NCBI GenBank assembly: GCA_050084515.1 | Contig: CM114273.1 | Span: 29,016,001-29,080,000, forward strand | Direction: 5' to 3' | Source of the DNA: Blasia pusilla | Lineage: Eukaryota > Marchantiophyta > Marchantiopsida > Blasiales | Length of the DNA stretch: 64,000 nt | Made by a program: the position numbers and the translations under genes | Notes under the pieces: model-generated | What the model saw: the letters and a program-made list of their open reading frames with translations, nothing else | The model's database searches: none | What the model was told of the DNA's origin: nothing | In this document: positions 1 through 12,879 of the stretch, one piece after another | Position numbering within the stretch: position 1 is the first letter of the stretch | How the letters are laid out: each line of letters starts with the position of its first letter

Positions 1-2005
1 TTCAGATTGTGTCCAAGACTGTCGCGCCCGTTGAAGGTCATTTAGAGCCAAACTTAGTCTGAGTCCAATTGGATCCTCAGATCCAATTTTGGCTGCAAAA
101 GGCATCCGGTAAAGGAAAATCCCCATCCTCGATTGGAATTGTAATTCCTAATGGCCTGCTCCTTGCATCCCAATAGATCGGCAACAAGTGTAGAATCGAA
201 ACCTTAATTCTGATTGTGTCCAAGACTGCCACTCGCGTTGAAGGTCATTTGGAGCCAAACTTAGTCAAAGCCAATTAGATCCTAAGATCCAATTTCAGTC
301 GCTGAAGGCGTCTGTTAAAAGAAAATCCCCATCCTCTATTGGAACTGTACTTTCGGAAGGCATGCTCCTTACCTCCCAATAGGTAGGCGGACATTGGAGA
401 ATCGGAACCTTAGTTTTGATTGTGTCCAAGATTGTTGTGCCCACTGAAGGTGATTTGGAGCCAAACTTAGTGGAAGTCCAATTGGATCCTAAAATCTAAT
501 TTCAGCCCCTGAAAGCGTCCGGTAAAAGAAAATCCCCATCCTCGATTGGAACTGTACTTCCGAAAGGCCTGCTCCTTACCTCCTAATAGATAGGCGGACA
601 TTGGAGAATCGGAACCTTAGTTCTTATTGTGTCCAAGATTTCCATGCCAATTGAAGGTCATTTGTAGCCAAACTTAGTCGGAGTCCAATTAGATCCTAAG
701 ATCCAATTTTGGTCGGCAAAGGCATCCGGTAAAAGAAAATCCCCATCTTATATTGGAACTGTAGTTTCGAATGGTCTGCTCCTTACCTCCCAATAGGTAG
801 GCGGACATTAGATAATTGGAACCTTAGTTTTGATTATGTCCTACACTGTCGCGCCCGCTAAAGGTCATTTGGAGCCAAACTTACTCGGAGTCCAATTGGA
901 TCCTAAGATCCAATTTTGACCGCTAAAGGCGTCCGATAAAAGAAAATCCCCATCCTATTTTGGAATTGTAGTTCCAGCTAGTCTGCTCCTTACCTCCCAA
1001 TAGGTAGGCGGATATTGGAGAATTTAAATCTTAGTTCTGATTATGTCCTAGACTGTCGTGCCTGCTAAAGGTCATTTGGAGCCAAACTTAGTCGGAGTCC
1101 AATTGGATCCTAAGATCCAATTTCAACCGCTAAAGGCGTCGCGTAAAAAAAAATCCCCATTCTCTATTGGAATTGTAGTTCTGAGTGGCCTGATCCTTGC
1201 CTCCCAATAGGTAGGCGGACATTGGAGAATCGGAACCTTAGTTTTGATTGTGTCTCAGATTGCCGCGTCGGCTGAAGGTCATTTGGAGCCAAACTTAGTC
1301 GGAGTTGAATTGGATCCTAAGATCCAATTCCGACCACAGAAGGCGTCCAGTAAAGGGAAATCCCCATCCTCGATTGGAACTGTAGTTCCGAATTGCATGC
1401 TCCTTACATCCCAATAGGTCGGCAACAAGTGGGGAATCAGAACCTTAGTTCTGATTGTGTCTAAAACTGCCACGCTCTCTATAGGTCATTTGGAGCCAAA
1501 CTTAGTCTGAGTCCAATTGGATCCTAAGATCCAATTTCAGCCGCAGAAGGCGTCCGGTAAATCCCCATCCTTGATTAGAACTGTAGTTCCAAATTGTTTG
1601 CTCCTTGCATCCTAATAGGTTGGAAACAAATGTAGAATCATAACGTAAGTTCTGGTTGTCCAATTGGAATCAAAGATCCAATTCCTGCCCGAGAAGGCAT
1701 CCGGTAATATTTAACCCCAATTTTCAATTGGAATTGTGGGTCTGAATGAACTGCTCTTTACATCCCAATAAGTCGACAAGAAGTATAGAATCGGAACCAT
1801 AGTTCTGATTGTGTCTTAAACTTCCGCAATCGCTGAACGTCATTTGGAGTCAAACTTAGTCTGAGTCAAATTGGATCCTAATATCCAATTCCAGCCATAG
1901 AAGACGTCTAGTAAAGGGCAATCCCCATCCTCGGTTGGAACTGTAGTTTCAGACGGCATGCTCCCAAGATCCCAATGGGTCAGCAATAAATGTAGTTCCG
2001 ATTGC
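1..2005. repeat. 207-bp satellite tandem array (about 10 units)
   Basis: Diverged head-to-tail units begin with TGATTGTGTCCAAGACTG or close variants at about 4, 211, 417, 624, 831, 1038, 1245, 1452, 1653 and 1806. Spacing is 206-208 bp, except for the 1653 unit, which lacks about 50-60 bp after its first bases. Most units contain a BamHI-type GGATCC inside an inverted repeat of the form AATTGGATC-CTAA-GATCCAATT, with 9-bp arms and a 4-nt loop. Short open frames across it are artefacts of the repeat. The array runs off the left edge, so total copy number is unknown. Confidence 0.93.
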
Positions 2006-2857
2006 TTTTTCTTGGCACTCGGTGGGAGCTTCTCTGGGGCCGAACCAACACATTGCACTGTCAACTTCAGGGCTATATTGACTGGTAAAAACAAAATACT
2101 TCTGAGTTTATTTGGAACTAGAGTTCCAAATACCATTCAATAACCTTACAGTGGAACAATAGTTCCAAATGCCACATAAATATCATTATGATGTATTCCA
2201 AAGCCCGAACAGCTCCTTCTAGCGAGAAGTAGTAGATCTACCGGCAACAGGATTTTCCAAATTCTTTCCGGCTGGGAAGAAGTGGGGTTTGGGCGGAGGG
2301 TGGATGAGGAGATTACTTGTTTCTTTACTTGAGAATGCTTTGGAATTGGGTCTTAAGCTCTGATTTGGTTGACGAACGCACAAACCTTGGCAAAGTCTGC
2401 ATTCAATTGTCCGTCATCTCCTTTACTATGAAGTCACAAAATAAATTAGTTTATGTTGCAAATATTACTTTGACGGGTGTTTGATGACTTTAACCACATC
2501 ACACGCTAGCATTTTCTCTCTTGAGATGTCCAAAGAAACGAACAAAATAAACACTGCCAACATCATTCTCAACGTTTTAACTTCAAGATCCCACTATATA
2601 GGCTTTCGGTGACTAAAAGAGACTTGATTGGTTGCAAAAATAACTTGAATATATGGTCATATTGAAATGGACTTAAGTCATTATTTTACTTGTAAGCATG
2701 ACTTCAAGAAAGTCGAAAACCCATAAATATTTTAATTCATTAGGATTGCTGAAATTGGTGTTCAAAGTCAAATATCGTACTTTGTCTTTGGCATGTATCC
2801 CATGACTGGTTGAAGTAGCTAAAGCAGAAGGTCATATGTGCAATAATGAGAGCTCAT
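2006..2857. other. Unassigned stretch between satellite and MULE remnant
   Basis: I see no recognisable gene, RNA or terminal repeat here. The first 150 bases still contain scattered words related to the satellite (for example GGAACTAGAGTTCCAAAT), so the array may fade out rather than stop sharply. Confidence 0.5.
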
Positions 2858-4567
2858 ATGTCACGACGCCTTGGGGAGATTATGTATGTAAATTGATGTG
2901 GCACTTACACTAGAGGTATGATCTTGGACGATGCGAGAATGATATTGCATCAATTCTATGTAGAATTTGGGGATGACGTTGAATTCATCAACTATATACA
3001 GACTTATGGGGAGCCAAAATTAGGTGGCTAAAAGCACTTTACCTCTTTCCCTTGCATCATTATTTTATGGTGATTTTTATTGAATTTTCATTAACTTTCT
3101 GCCACTCGTTGCAAGGGCCAACATGTACATGATAAGAATGTGAATTTTTTTTTGTATAGGCAAGTGGGTTAAAGCGGCAAGGGACTACCCTCATGCAAAC
3201 CAAGACACAAATGTTGCAATTGAAGCATATCATGGTAGCATGAAGGCAATTCTAGCGGATGACAACATAAGTATATCTCAAAGAAGAGGAGACTATCTGG
3301 TTTGGAAGCTCAGTAGTTTTGTAGAGGCATGGTACTTCCATATACATGCACTTGTTGAAAAAGAATGGGTTTGTACGAATGCAATAGGGGGCAATATGTA
3401 AATAATGCAGTTTTGAAAGGAAGAGAAATCCAGGCAGATAATGTGCAACTTACAGAATCTAGGAGGCAAGTGAGGATGGCACGTGTTAAGAGCCATACCC
3501 TACCCAACAAGTGGTATGAAGTCTATAACTATGACACCGAATGGGGCCATTGTGAGTGTCCTTGGTCCCTAAAAGGAAACATCTACAAACACATGATAAG
3601 AAAATGGCTGCTTTGTCTAGAATAGCACATAATTAAGCAATTTTGCACATTTTCCCATACATCCTTTTATTTATTGAATTCTTATTAATTGCTTTCTAAC
3701 ATTTCTCTGTAGATTGCAGCTTTGCTGTAAGAGAACTACAATGAAGAGGACCTTGTGAAAATACTTGGCACCAGACTAGGCACAAAGCGAGGCTGAATTG
3801 CTCAACTAAAGATGATCGGGACAGATTCAATCACTTCTGAAGGTCCATTGCCTAATCACATCTTGGACCTTAATGAAACATGAGGTGAATGGTGAAATAC
3901 ACCTTAATTTAGTCATGCTTCAGGGAGGACACTTGAGGTTGCTTGTATATAGATGGGTGTTTTGGCAAAGCATCAGATTTTCATGTTTTTATGCACTATT
4001 TGGTATGAATGAGGAGGCATTCCATATGAAGATATGGACACGAGTATTTTCACTCAAGATAGACCAATACATGAAGAAGAGAACATCCCCAAAACAAGTA
4101 TGAAGGATATGGAGGTTGTTATGGACAAGTTGTACTTTGAGTTGCGAATTACTGTCAAGGCAATAAGTCAAGGGAATCAGTGTTTTACGATGGCATCCAA
4201 AATGATTAGAGAAACAAACGGCCGGATTGAGAGGGAAAAAGTTATGTTTGCAAAGGGCTTGACGCATCAACTTGGAAATCCCTTCCAAAAATACAATAAC
4301 GGATTCCAAAATAATAATTCACTTAAATGAGTGAAATCCAACATTGAACGATGGTCATATAAAGCAAAGAGACGACGTACACAACATAGGGCAGGACATA
4401 CGAGAGTGATGACTCCATCACAAGAGGAAACTTTGAGTAAGTTACAATGCTTTCCAAAACCCAAAGCAAGAAAGAGGAAGTTGGGCCCACAAGGTGAGTT
4501 GGACAGACATGCAATAAGAGCAATATTAAAAAATTTGAGCAGAGTAGTTGGTGGCAATTACGCATAA
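2858..4567 (+). pseudogene. Decayed MULE transposase C-terminal part with SWIM zinc finger
   Basis: The frame from 2858 reads into residues typical of the C-terminal half of plant MULE transposases. Examples are RRLGEIMYVN, RGMILDDARMILHQFYVEFG and, after an apparent GT-AG intron (3024-3159), NQDTNVAIEAYHGSMKAIL. A SWIM-type finger follows (HCECPWSLKGNIYKHMI), in which the usual Cys before Lys-His is Tyr. Damage includes a stop where a Trp is expected (about 2894), a frameshift near the G-run at about 3385, and stops at 3623 and 4328. A second possible intron ends at about 3712. The tail (4034-4567, basic, one internal stop) is in one frame and probably belongs to the same gene. The catalytic N-terminal half is missing. 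Confidence 0.75.
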
Positions 4568-5180
4568 TATCATTGGAAATTTCCATTTTTGCGAAGATAT
4601 GCCTATGGCCTGTGCAAGATTAAGGATTCATTTTCTTATGGTGAATAAGATTGATTTTTGTTCTCCACAACGATGACTGAATGATTCACAGAATGCCTTC
4701 CTTTCTAAATTGAGGTAAGCATTCCTCCTTTTGCGATCTTTCCCACGTTGTCGCGCGGAACCTACCTTAACACCTCCGTTGGCCCTAGGCTTTCAAACTT
4801 GCGGGAGAGGGGCGGAGCGTATTTTTATTAAACGCGTGTGTAGGGCCTTATGAGCCAAGTTTTCAAACTGTAAGGTGTATTGGTTGGGAGTGATCTTTTT
4901 GCTCGGGATTTTGCTTGGGTTGGTGTGGCTTGTGTGGAAGGGCGATGTCTATGCTCAGACAAGGATTTTCGGGAAGAAAATAGAAAATTTTGGGCCACAA
5001 GCCCACAAGATTGTCTGAATGGAGTAAATCGGATGTAGTAAGGAGAAATTGCCTGAAGTAGTTCTTGAAGTTAAACCCGGGTGAGGAAAGTCTTAAAATC
5101 TTGCTCCTCTCCTGCGTTTGCAAGTCGGCAGGCCAAAATTTGGCTTCTTGTCCCAGTATATCCATTTTTCTTAAATGACC
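4568..5180. other. Unassigned stretch
   Basis: No feature is supported. A 100-codon open frame on the minus strand (4863-5165) shows no family signature and is most likely chance. Confidence 0.4.
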
Positions 5181-5807
5181 ATGGAGAGTATTGATTCAAG
5201 AAAGAGGATCAGAGAAGCTGTGATTGGGCTCCGCCAAGCATCTGAGCCTGGATAAGCAGAGTATGAAGGTGATAGAGGCAACACATCACTTCACGACTTT
5301 GGAAAACGCCAAAGGAAATCCATCCACAACAATTCTTACTCTCCATTGTCGATTATCAATCTATCTTTATCAGATTTGAATAGGAACTTTGATGATTCAT
5401 TTGTGAAGATTTTCATGCGCCCTGCAGGAAATAAGGTTGAAAACTCTCATAAGGGAACATTCTCACAATTGCAAGAGTTTTCAACTAGGTTGAAATATAT
5501 CTCAGATGCTTGCAATGTCATGGAGTCTATAGTGAAGGGATTCCAGTATCAACAAATTTTGCTACAGAAGCTAGAAAGTTCCCTTCTAGAAAACATCATC
5601 GATGGTTAACCAAAAATCATTAAGAAGTTTGTGCTACAAGTGAAATCTTTTTTGAGAGATAAAATTTTCCTACAATTGATAATGGCAAACAGAGAGGTTC
5701 TCCAATATTTACATCAGAATCGTAGTGCTTAGGAATTTATACGTGCTCAGATGTCCTTTGATCTTTGCCCCAAGAAGTTTAGGGAGACAATTCTTCATCA
5801 ATCTTGA
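5181..5807 (+). pseudogene. Decayed ORF of unknown function
   Basis: A single frame from the ATG at 5181 runs about 208 codons with three internal stops (5253, 5607 and about 5730) and ends with TGA at 5805-5807. The conceptual protein has a basic stretch (GKRQRKS), then a hydrophilic, probably helical part (RLKYISDACNVMESIVKGF, followed by QYQQILLQKLESSLL). One reading frame persisting across several stops suggests an old coding sequence rather than chance. I recognise no domain. It could be a transposon accessory ORF or a captured host fragment, and it lies just downstream of the MULE remnant. Confidence 0.4.
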
Positions 5808-6425
5808 ATTGTGGATTGTCATTGTGGATATCAATGCAAAACTTCCTTCATTACTACATTGAATCCATATTTTCTCAGATCACCTATATTTGAGCTTTAT
5901 CGTGGTTGTTGGCTTGCCATCCTTGTAAGATTATTTTGTGTATCTATCTATAACACACATATTCGAACAACATTCTGGAAAGAAATTGATTATATTCTCT
6001 TGTGTTTTCCTGTATCATATCATATTCCTACAGTTGGTAAGTCCATATTTAAATACACCTACGCCTCCACTATACACACTATAATTTTAAATCAAAGCAC
6101 CATATCCCCTTAGGCGATGTTTTTTTTCACTCCTTATTATATTAAAAAAATACAAGGCCCTATTGTCCGATGACTGTCGTTCAGCGGGCAGATGGACTTG
6201 GTGAAGATTATTGCAGAATGCATATGCCTTCCCTTCCATACCTTGAGGAAAGTTGGAATAATTTCTATTGCATATCATAATAGATCCAAAAACCTTGTGA
6301 CAAATTGGATTTAGATTGCCAATCTCTAATATTTTGAGTAACTTTTCGGATCTGCTTAGAACATAGTCCTTATTGTATCTGGAAAAGAATATACATGCCG
6401 TGAAAACCAATCCAAAAACTTACAA
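5808..6425. other. Unassigned stretch
   Basis: Short open frames on both strands show no recognisable signature. No RNA gene or clear repeat was seen. Confidence 0.4.
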
Positions 6426-9080
6426 GCACATAGACTTTCACCCTAGGTTTGCCACGTATGGCCATTATTTATAACATTCCACCATCAATTCATGGTATTT
6501 CAAAATATTTATTTCCAGGTAAAATTGCATTTTTCTCTCAATGGAAACTCTTTGTAGAATAGCTTCATTTCATGCATGGTATTTCAAAAAAGGAAAGCCT
6601 TAGAATATCTCACAATTTTATCTTATGGAAACCTACTTTCTTTCATGATAGGGAATATGGAATAATTTCCATTTTCTTCTGTACGTTTGCCATGTATGCC
6701 CATTATTTATAGCATACCACCATCAATTCATGATATTTCAAAATATTTATTTCCAGGTAAATTTCTGAAATGGAAGAACTGAATTTTTATGCATCCACCA
6801 ACTCAGTCCAAAACCGTGGTTGCTTACACACTACAAGTGGGTGGGCAAGGTACTCGAAAAGTTGGAATGCATTCCAATTTTCTCTCAATGGACATTCTTT
6901 GTAGAATTGCTTCATTTCATGCATGGTATTTCAAAAAAGGAAAGCCTTAGAAATTTTCATAAGTTTATCTTATGGAAAGGTACTTCTTTGATGATGATAG
7001 GGAATATGTAATGCTTTCTATATTGTTCTATAGGTCTGTCACGTATGGCCATTATTTATAGCATTCCACCATCAATTCATGATAATTCTAGAAAATAAAT
7101 TCAAGGCAAATTTCCGAAATGGAAGAATTGAATTGTTATGCATCCAATAACTCAACCCATAACCCACGTTTCTTACACACTACAAGTGGGTGGGCAAGGC
7201 ACTCGAAGAGCTGGAATGCATTTCTACTCTAAGTGGACATTCTTTGTAGAATTGATTCATTTCATGCATGATATTAAAAAAAATGGAATCCTTAGAAAAT
7301 TTGAAAATTTTATCTTGTGGAAGGGTACTTCTTTGATGATTAGGAATATGGAATGCTTTCCATTTTTTCCCAAATAACCATTTTTTATAGAACCCCTTCA
7401 TGTCATGCATGGTATTTCAAAAAATGAAAGCCTTCAAAATTTTTGAAACTTTTTGTTATGAAATTGTAGTCTTTTTATGATAGGAGATATGGATTGATTT
7501 CCATTTTTTTCTGTTTATTTGGCATGTATGGCCATTATTAATAAAGTCACTTCAATTGATGGTATTTCACAAAACTAGCACACAAAAGTAAAGTGTTTCA
7601 AACTTTTTGAAATTCTATGTACTGGATACCTACTTCTTTGTTGGTAGGACTTATGCAATGCCTTCCATTTTGTTCTATCCGTTCGTCACGTATACCCATT
7701 ACTTATAGTCTTTCAATTCATAATATTTCAACAAATTAAAGCCTAAAATATTAACGAAAGTTTTTGTAATGAATACCTAGTTCTTTCATGATAAGACATA
7801 GGATGAAGGTTGAAAGTTTCCAATGGATATGGAATAAAATATCTTATACATGTGATTCTATACAATCATTTTTCTACAAGGATGATACGCAAATGATTTT
7901 AGGTTATTCAAATTCTGACCATGCCATGCAATCAAGTAGTATTTAAGCATACTTGTGACATGAATGCAACTATCCTCTCTATCACGGCGACACCATAAAG
8001 AGCCAACGGACTGTCTTGAGAAAAGTCTTCAGTGGAACTTCGTCTTGAGATGTCAATGGGGGATGGGGATAGGTTCGTTGTGTCGGGAACTCCATTTCTA
8101 ACGACTTTCTTGTGATCTTTGACATCCGAGTGACTTTGTGAGCAGGTTGCCCGCCCTTGGTAACCTCTAACCCAAGTTACCAAGAGAATTTTTCTTTTAA
8201 GGGCAAGAGCCTTTTTCGCTCTTCCCAAGCCTATAAAATGGAGGATGGATGGATGGCTTTTCCAAGCCCTCTTTCTCATGTTGTGTCGTTGGAGAACCTC
8301 TCTTGCTCATGTGAAGTAGGAACTAGGGTGCAATCGTCACGATTTCCTCATAGCGGAAGGTGGATGAGACTTGATATGCCAATGTAGATTCAAGAGTGGA
8401 GTTTAAGGTCGGGTGTGCCGGTTATTTCCTGAATTTTTTTGTGTAATCTAGTTATACATGCGGGAGTTGATTTTGTACATGTGTGGATCTACCCATGTGT
8501 TTAGGAAGATCGGAGTTGTGTGGTGTAGACAAAAATTGGCTCAACTGTGAGACTATTTCAAAAAGTTGATCATACAAAAATCTCATAGAAGAATGAAATT
8601 TCCCAAAGTTGGTGAAAGGATAATTTTCGTCATCCACTCAAGGATGTATGTAATGGAAACCTACTTGTTTGATGATAAGAAATATGGAGTGCTATCCATT
8701 TTCTTCATTATGTTTGCCACATATGGCCAATATTGATAGAGTCCCTTCAATTCATGGTATTTCAAAAAATCTATGTCTAGGAAAATTCTCAAAATTTTAA
8801 AAATCGATTGTTACGTATCCAACCACTCGGCCAAAAATCCATGATTCTTACAAACCCTAAGTGGATGGGCTAGGGGCTTGGAAAGCAAGAATTCTCTCCA
8901 TCTTGTTTCTAAATGACTACTCTTTGTAGAATCCCTTCATTATATACGTGGTCTTTCAAAAAATGGAAACCTTAGACAGTTTCAAGTATGAGAATATTTC
9001 ATAAAATTGATCATACAAAAAAACTCATAGATTAATGAAATTTCCAAAAGGTGATAAACGGATAATTTTTATAGAGATAA
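6426..9080. repeat. Diverged tandem repeat built on a GCCACGTATGGCCATTATT core
   Basis: The same word series recurs: GCCACGTATGGCCATTATT, ATTCCACCATCAATTCAT, GGTATTTCAAAA, then ATGGAAACCTACTTCTTTGATGATAGG-like text with small changes. Core copies start near 6450, 6689, 7037, 7528, 7683 and 8707. Spacing is irregular (roughly 150-490 bp, then a 1-kb gap), so units have gained and lost segments. Between about 7970 and 8460 the pattern is interrupted by a different segment with a TATA-like CTATAAAATGG at about 8230. That segment resembles an LTR promoter, but I could not pair it with a second copy. Confidence 0.7.
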
Positions 9081-11600
9081 GATGTGATGTGAGTTTCAAA
9101 ATCAGACAAAGATCTTCGAATATTGTTCTCTAATGCAAAAATGGTCATCAAGAGAACATGCTATAATATGAAGGTGATTCAAATTCCATGTTCAGCAAGA
9201 GAGCTCATTTTAAGATAATACAAACAAGGCTTATGATATTTTTAAAAAAACAACTCTTAAGCATTTGGGCCAAATAGATTTCTTTCCCTTTATACATAAT
9301 CCCAAAGACTAATCTAAGAAATCAATTGGAATGGATAATATAAGATGAAATATGAAGAATTTCAATCTTCACAAGAAATTTACTATATGAGATAAGAGAG
9401 TCGAAATTCACACAAAAAATAATTTATATAACCAAAAATATGTGTTTCCACATAGATAGAGCACATTACAAACTTTGCTCTTTCTAAACAATGAGTTATT
9501 TTTTTTCTTTACTGCATAATATATCTATCTTCTATCCTACACAAACATTAATGCAGATATCCTCTCCGATCCAGCAGAGCTGTAACATCAATTACTCCTA
9601 GGGCTGCATGGAATGGGATTTCCCTCACATTGCTCCTGATCTATAAGGTCCTCGGTTTGAATTTGAAATCGCACATGCCATCCTATATGGAGCAATGCCA
9701 TCCACATACCATCCGCATGTCATTCATATCCATATGAGACCCCGCCATATCCGGATATCTGGTGCCGACCCTCAGGAGTGCCGCTGCCGGTAAATTATAG
9801 CCCGGGCTATGGACGGAGCAGTTTCGATTCCGAGCAGGCAATACGGGAGGAAGGGACCCGTGACTCGGACCCGGGCCACGAGGTAGCAATAACTGCTCTG
9901 ATATCTCTGACTATCGTGAGGGGAACTGAAGAGCCTTCACAACCTCAAGGTCGTGCAAATCTTGACAACCAATCCAAATCAAACAAGTGCTCATACGTTT
10001 GCAACTACGGGGACAAATTTGAGCGGAAGGGTCAGATTGTCGATGTCGGTTCAAGACGGTGTTACCGCGCATTGTTTATGAATGTATAAAATTCTGATTC
10101 GAGCACGCTCCGCCTCAATCCTTGGACGTGGACTACGGCAAGAAGAAATTGAGAAAGGAGGACGTGATTGCTTGTTGAGGCAAATTTAAAGGGTACAGTT
10201 CTCGAGTATCTCCCCGTAGTTTCGAAAGATTAAGAATCGACCAATGCCATGATTGTGCTCTGTGGAATGATCCATGGGACTCGGATTCCAGTTCGTGCTC
10301 AGGGCATGTGAGATCACCTGCTGCCAGTGATAGAACTGGGATCGAATCATAATGTCACTTCGACCTTGTAGCTGCGCAGTCGGCATCTCAGGGGAGGCTG
10401 CTGATCGTGGGGCATGTCGGCCGTTGTAGACACAGCCGATAGATAACTTGCTCACGGTGGGTGCGTGGGAGACCCCTAATTCACCCTCCATATTTGCAAA
10501 TCTTCTACCGATTGAGAGTCCATAGTCGAAGATGTGATAATGCAAGACTGTCTATCTCGATAGCTGGCAGAAATCGCCGCTTCTCCCAGCTTCTGCTGTG
10601 CTGGAGGCTCGGGAAAAATCCATGGATCTCGGACCTGAATCCGGAATCCATGCACATGACATATTTGTGTTTTTATGTACGCGGTACAGGTGATGGTTTG
10701 GGTGGTGGTAGCTGCATCTCTCTCTTTCTCTAAGTTACCTTGAACCAATTCCACCGCAGCTGACGACGCAGGTGGGCTACATTCCCGGGGCTTTCTTTCC
10801 TTCCACACCCGAGAATTTCACTACGGGAGTAGGAGCTCTGCGAATGGCGTCGGTGGTTGGTGACCAGATGCAAACGAACAATGACAATCGATAGGCGGTG
10901 TAAGAAGCCTGTGGAAGCATGTAGGTTCCAGTTTGAATTTGCGTGGCGAATTATAGGAGACATGGAGACGTGGTGGGAACGAAGGAATGTAATCTTCGGA
11001 ATACAGTTCCTCTCAGCTGCGATGATCTAGAACATTTCGTCTAACTTCTTTGATGTCTTTGCCAATAAATGCCTATTGGAGAAATCCATGAGTTGGTGAA
11101 GCGATAGCCGTAGAAATTCAGGACTTCGGCTTGGATCCGAGTCGCGTTGGCAGAGACCTGACGAAACCCTGACCTTCTCATTGCGTACATTGAGAGTGCG
11201 CGAGATCAAGAGTTCAAACCAAAAAGGTTTGAGCAATGTATAAATCGGTGCTGGATCTCCGAATCCTTCACTGCCATCACCCATAAACTCTGGTGTATTC
11301 CTTTCTAACGTATGGCGAGCATCTGGTGAAAACATGTGGCGGTAAACCCGGTCGAAGCATGTGATCCAGAATTCTTCGCGTCGGAAAATCTGTAGAGCCT
11401 GGCAGAGCTTCCCTCGCTGCGTACCGAACGAGCGGGATTCACAGTGCACAGTGGAATGAACTAAGCAAGGTGCTTGAATCCAGGGTGTCCAAACCAACGT
11501 CCCGATTAAACTGCGTTTCCTGGAATGAAATGTCTAGGGCTTCGGAACCATCATCGCCATCATACGCACTTGAGAGCGAGAGAGTGGTCAATTTCTCAAA
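9081..11600. other. Unassigned stretch, possibly low-copy
   Basis: Base composition becomes less AT-rich after about 9600. The longest open frames are 9778-10089 (+, 103 codons), 10186-10545 (-, 119 codons) and 11027-11497 (-, 156 codons). None shows a domain I recognise. The 11027-11497 frame lies just downstream, on the minus strand, of the telo-box/site II pair at 11602-11618, so it could be an exon of an unrecognised gene. I cannot show that from the sequence alone. Confidence 0.3.
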
Positions 11601-11601
11601 C

Positions 11602-11618
11602 AAACCCTAAAGTGGGCC
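11602..11618. promoter_or_regulatory. Telo-box plus site II promoter motif pair
   Basis: AAACCCTAA (11602-11610) is followed within 3 bp by TGGGCC (11613-11618). In plants this pair is characteristic of promoters of ribosomal-protein and other growth-linked housekeeping genes. No matching coding region was identified on either side. The next best candidates are the minus-strand open frame ending at 11497 or an unrecognised gene on the plus strand. Motifs this short can occur by chance. Confidence 0.35.
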
Positions 11619-11758
11619 CTTCTTCCTCCTCATAAATAACGATTCCGAGGATTCAACAGCGACTGGAGTTATTGCGAGGAGGCGTTAGCCCGAAAAGGAG
11701 CTTCCAGTAGTCGTGTCACAGGCCTCTCTGCTCCCAACCGTGCAGCTCAAAGGGCATC

Positions 11759-11878
11759 TGGAAAGTCACAAGAGATTTTTTGGGGTAGATTTCCGCCGAT
11801 CTTCTCCAAGAACCAAAAGTACAGCGTAAAGCGCGTCATTGATTCAAAAAATCACAAAAAATCTCTTGTGACTTTCCA
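11759..11878. repeat. Foldback with 24-bp perfect arms
   Basis: Arm 1 (11759-11782) is the exact reverse complement of arm 2 (11855-11878), with a 72-nt loop. The core of the arm is AAGTCACAAGAGATTTTTT. A transcript would form a stem-loop of about 120 nt. It may be a small foldback element or a hairpin RNA precursor. Confidence 0.8.
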
Positions 11879-12879
11879 CTCCGCTCGCTGTTTCCGTCGG
11901 GAAAATGATTTCTGTCTGTTCAAGCACAGTGGCAGTTATTGAGTCGAGAATTTCAAGGGGCGTTAGAGCCTGCGCTCCGCCTGTGGAACTTCGACAGACC
12001 ACGCTCATGGCTCCCCAGGTCGTTCTTTCTGGAAGCTGGAAACTGCGCACACAACCATAACTATATGATGTCAGTTTGCATCTAAGGGACCGACCACTCA
12101 CTCCCGAGCACTTTTCGACACATCGACGCGCGAATTACGACATGCCGCACGCATCATGACATGCCCCTGTGCAAAGACAACACCGCAACGTCAGGAGAGA
12201 GACGACCGCCGTTCGCTATCGTTTGAGCTATTCATCATGCTAATGTTTTCCAAACTGTGGTCCGAGTTACTTTAACTATGGGTTTGGGACTCATAACAAA
12301 ATGAATAAAATATTTATTTTTCTCAACCCTAACATGGCTAACTCTCCTAGACGGTTTAGGTTCAAATCCAGCCCGGTTTTGGCTTTTTGTGAAACCTTCC
12401 TCCTTGTCTAATTCAACTCTAAACCCTCCCTGAACTAGCATGAGGATGATTAGGCGTGAGGGTAGCAAAGAGAGCATCAAGTGTCTTTTTTCTGACTCCG
12501 AATCTATCCACGCCGTTACAGCCAAGGCAATGAATGGGGAGATCACTGGTTGTGAGTAATCCTGGCCGACAGATTTTGAAAATTTCGGATTTTCGCAGCC
12601 CTTCCCGGTTGGGTTTCCTTCAGAAATGGAAGGGATTCCGGAAAAATGGTGCCACGATTTGGCAGTACCGAAAATCTGCCTAGTTCCGGTGATTGTGGGT
12701 CGGGTGGAGACCCCACCCCGCACTGCATCCTCATACTCCTCATTCTCCTCCCGCAACCCTCCAACTGTCCGACTGTCCGAGGTCCGAACTCCCGAGTCCC
12801 GAGTCTTGAGTGACGTTGAGTCCCGAGCTACGTTGCTATGAGCTTGCCGCACTACGCACATCCGCACCTGAAGTTCCTT
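11879..12879. other. Unassigned stretch with a 210-codon minus-strand ORF
   Basis: The frame 12235-12867 (-) is open for 210 codons. It has a basic, Ser/Arg-rich N-terminus and no recognisable domain. The sequence under its 5' part is a short-word repeat (CCGAGTCCCGAG-like, around 12775-12810), which weakens a coding interpretation. Confidence 0.3.

Noticed and set aside
1-2005. CRISPR-like array
   Set aside because: Units are 207 bp, diverged along their whole length, with no repeat/spacer alternation, and the DNA is eukaryotic.
1279-2143. Short ORFs in the satellite as genes
   Set aside because: They recur with the repeat period and have no family signature.
11759-11878. Annotating the foldback as a microRNA gene
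   Set aside because: Structure alone is not enough without small-RNA evidence; kept as a repeat with a finding.
12235-12867. 210-codon minus-strand ORF as a gene
   Set aside because: No domain, overlap with simple-sequence DNA, and no promoter or splice evidence.
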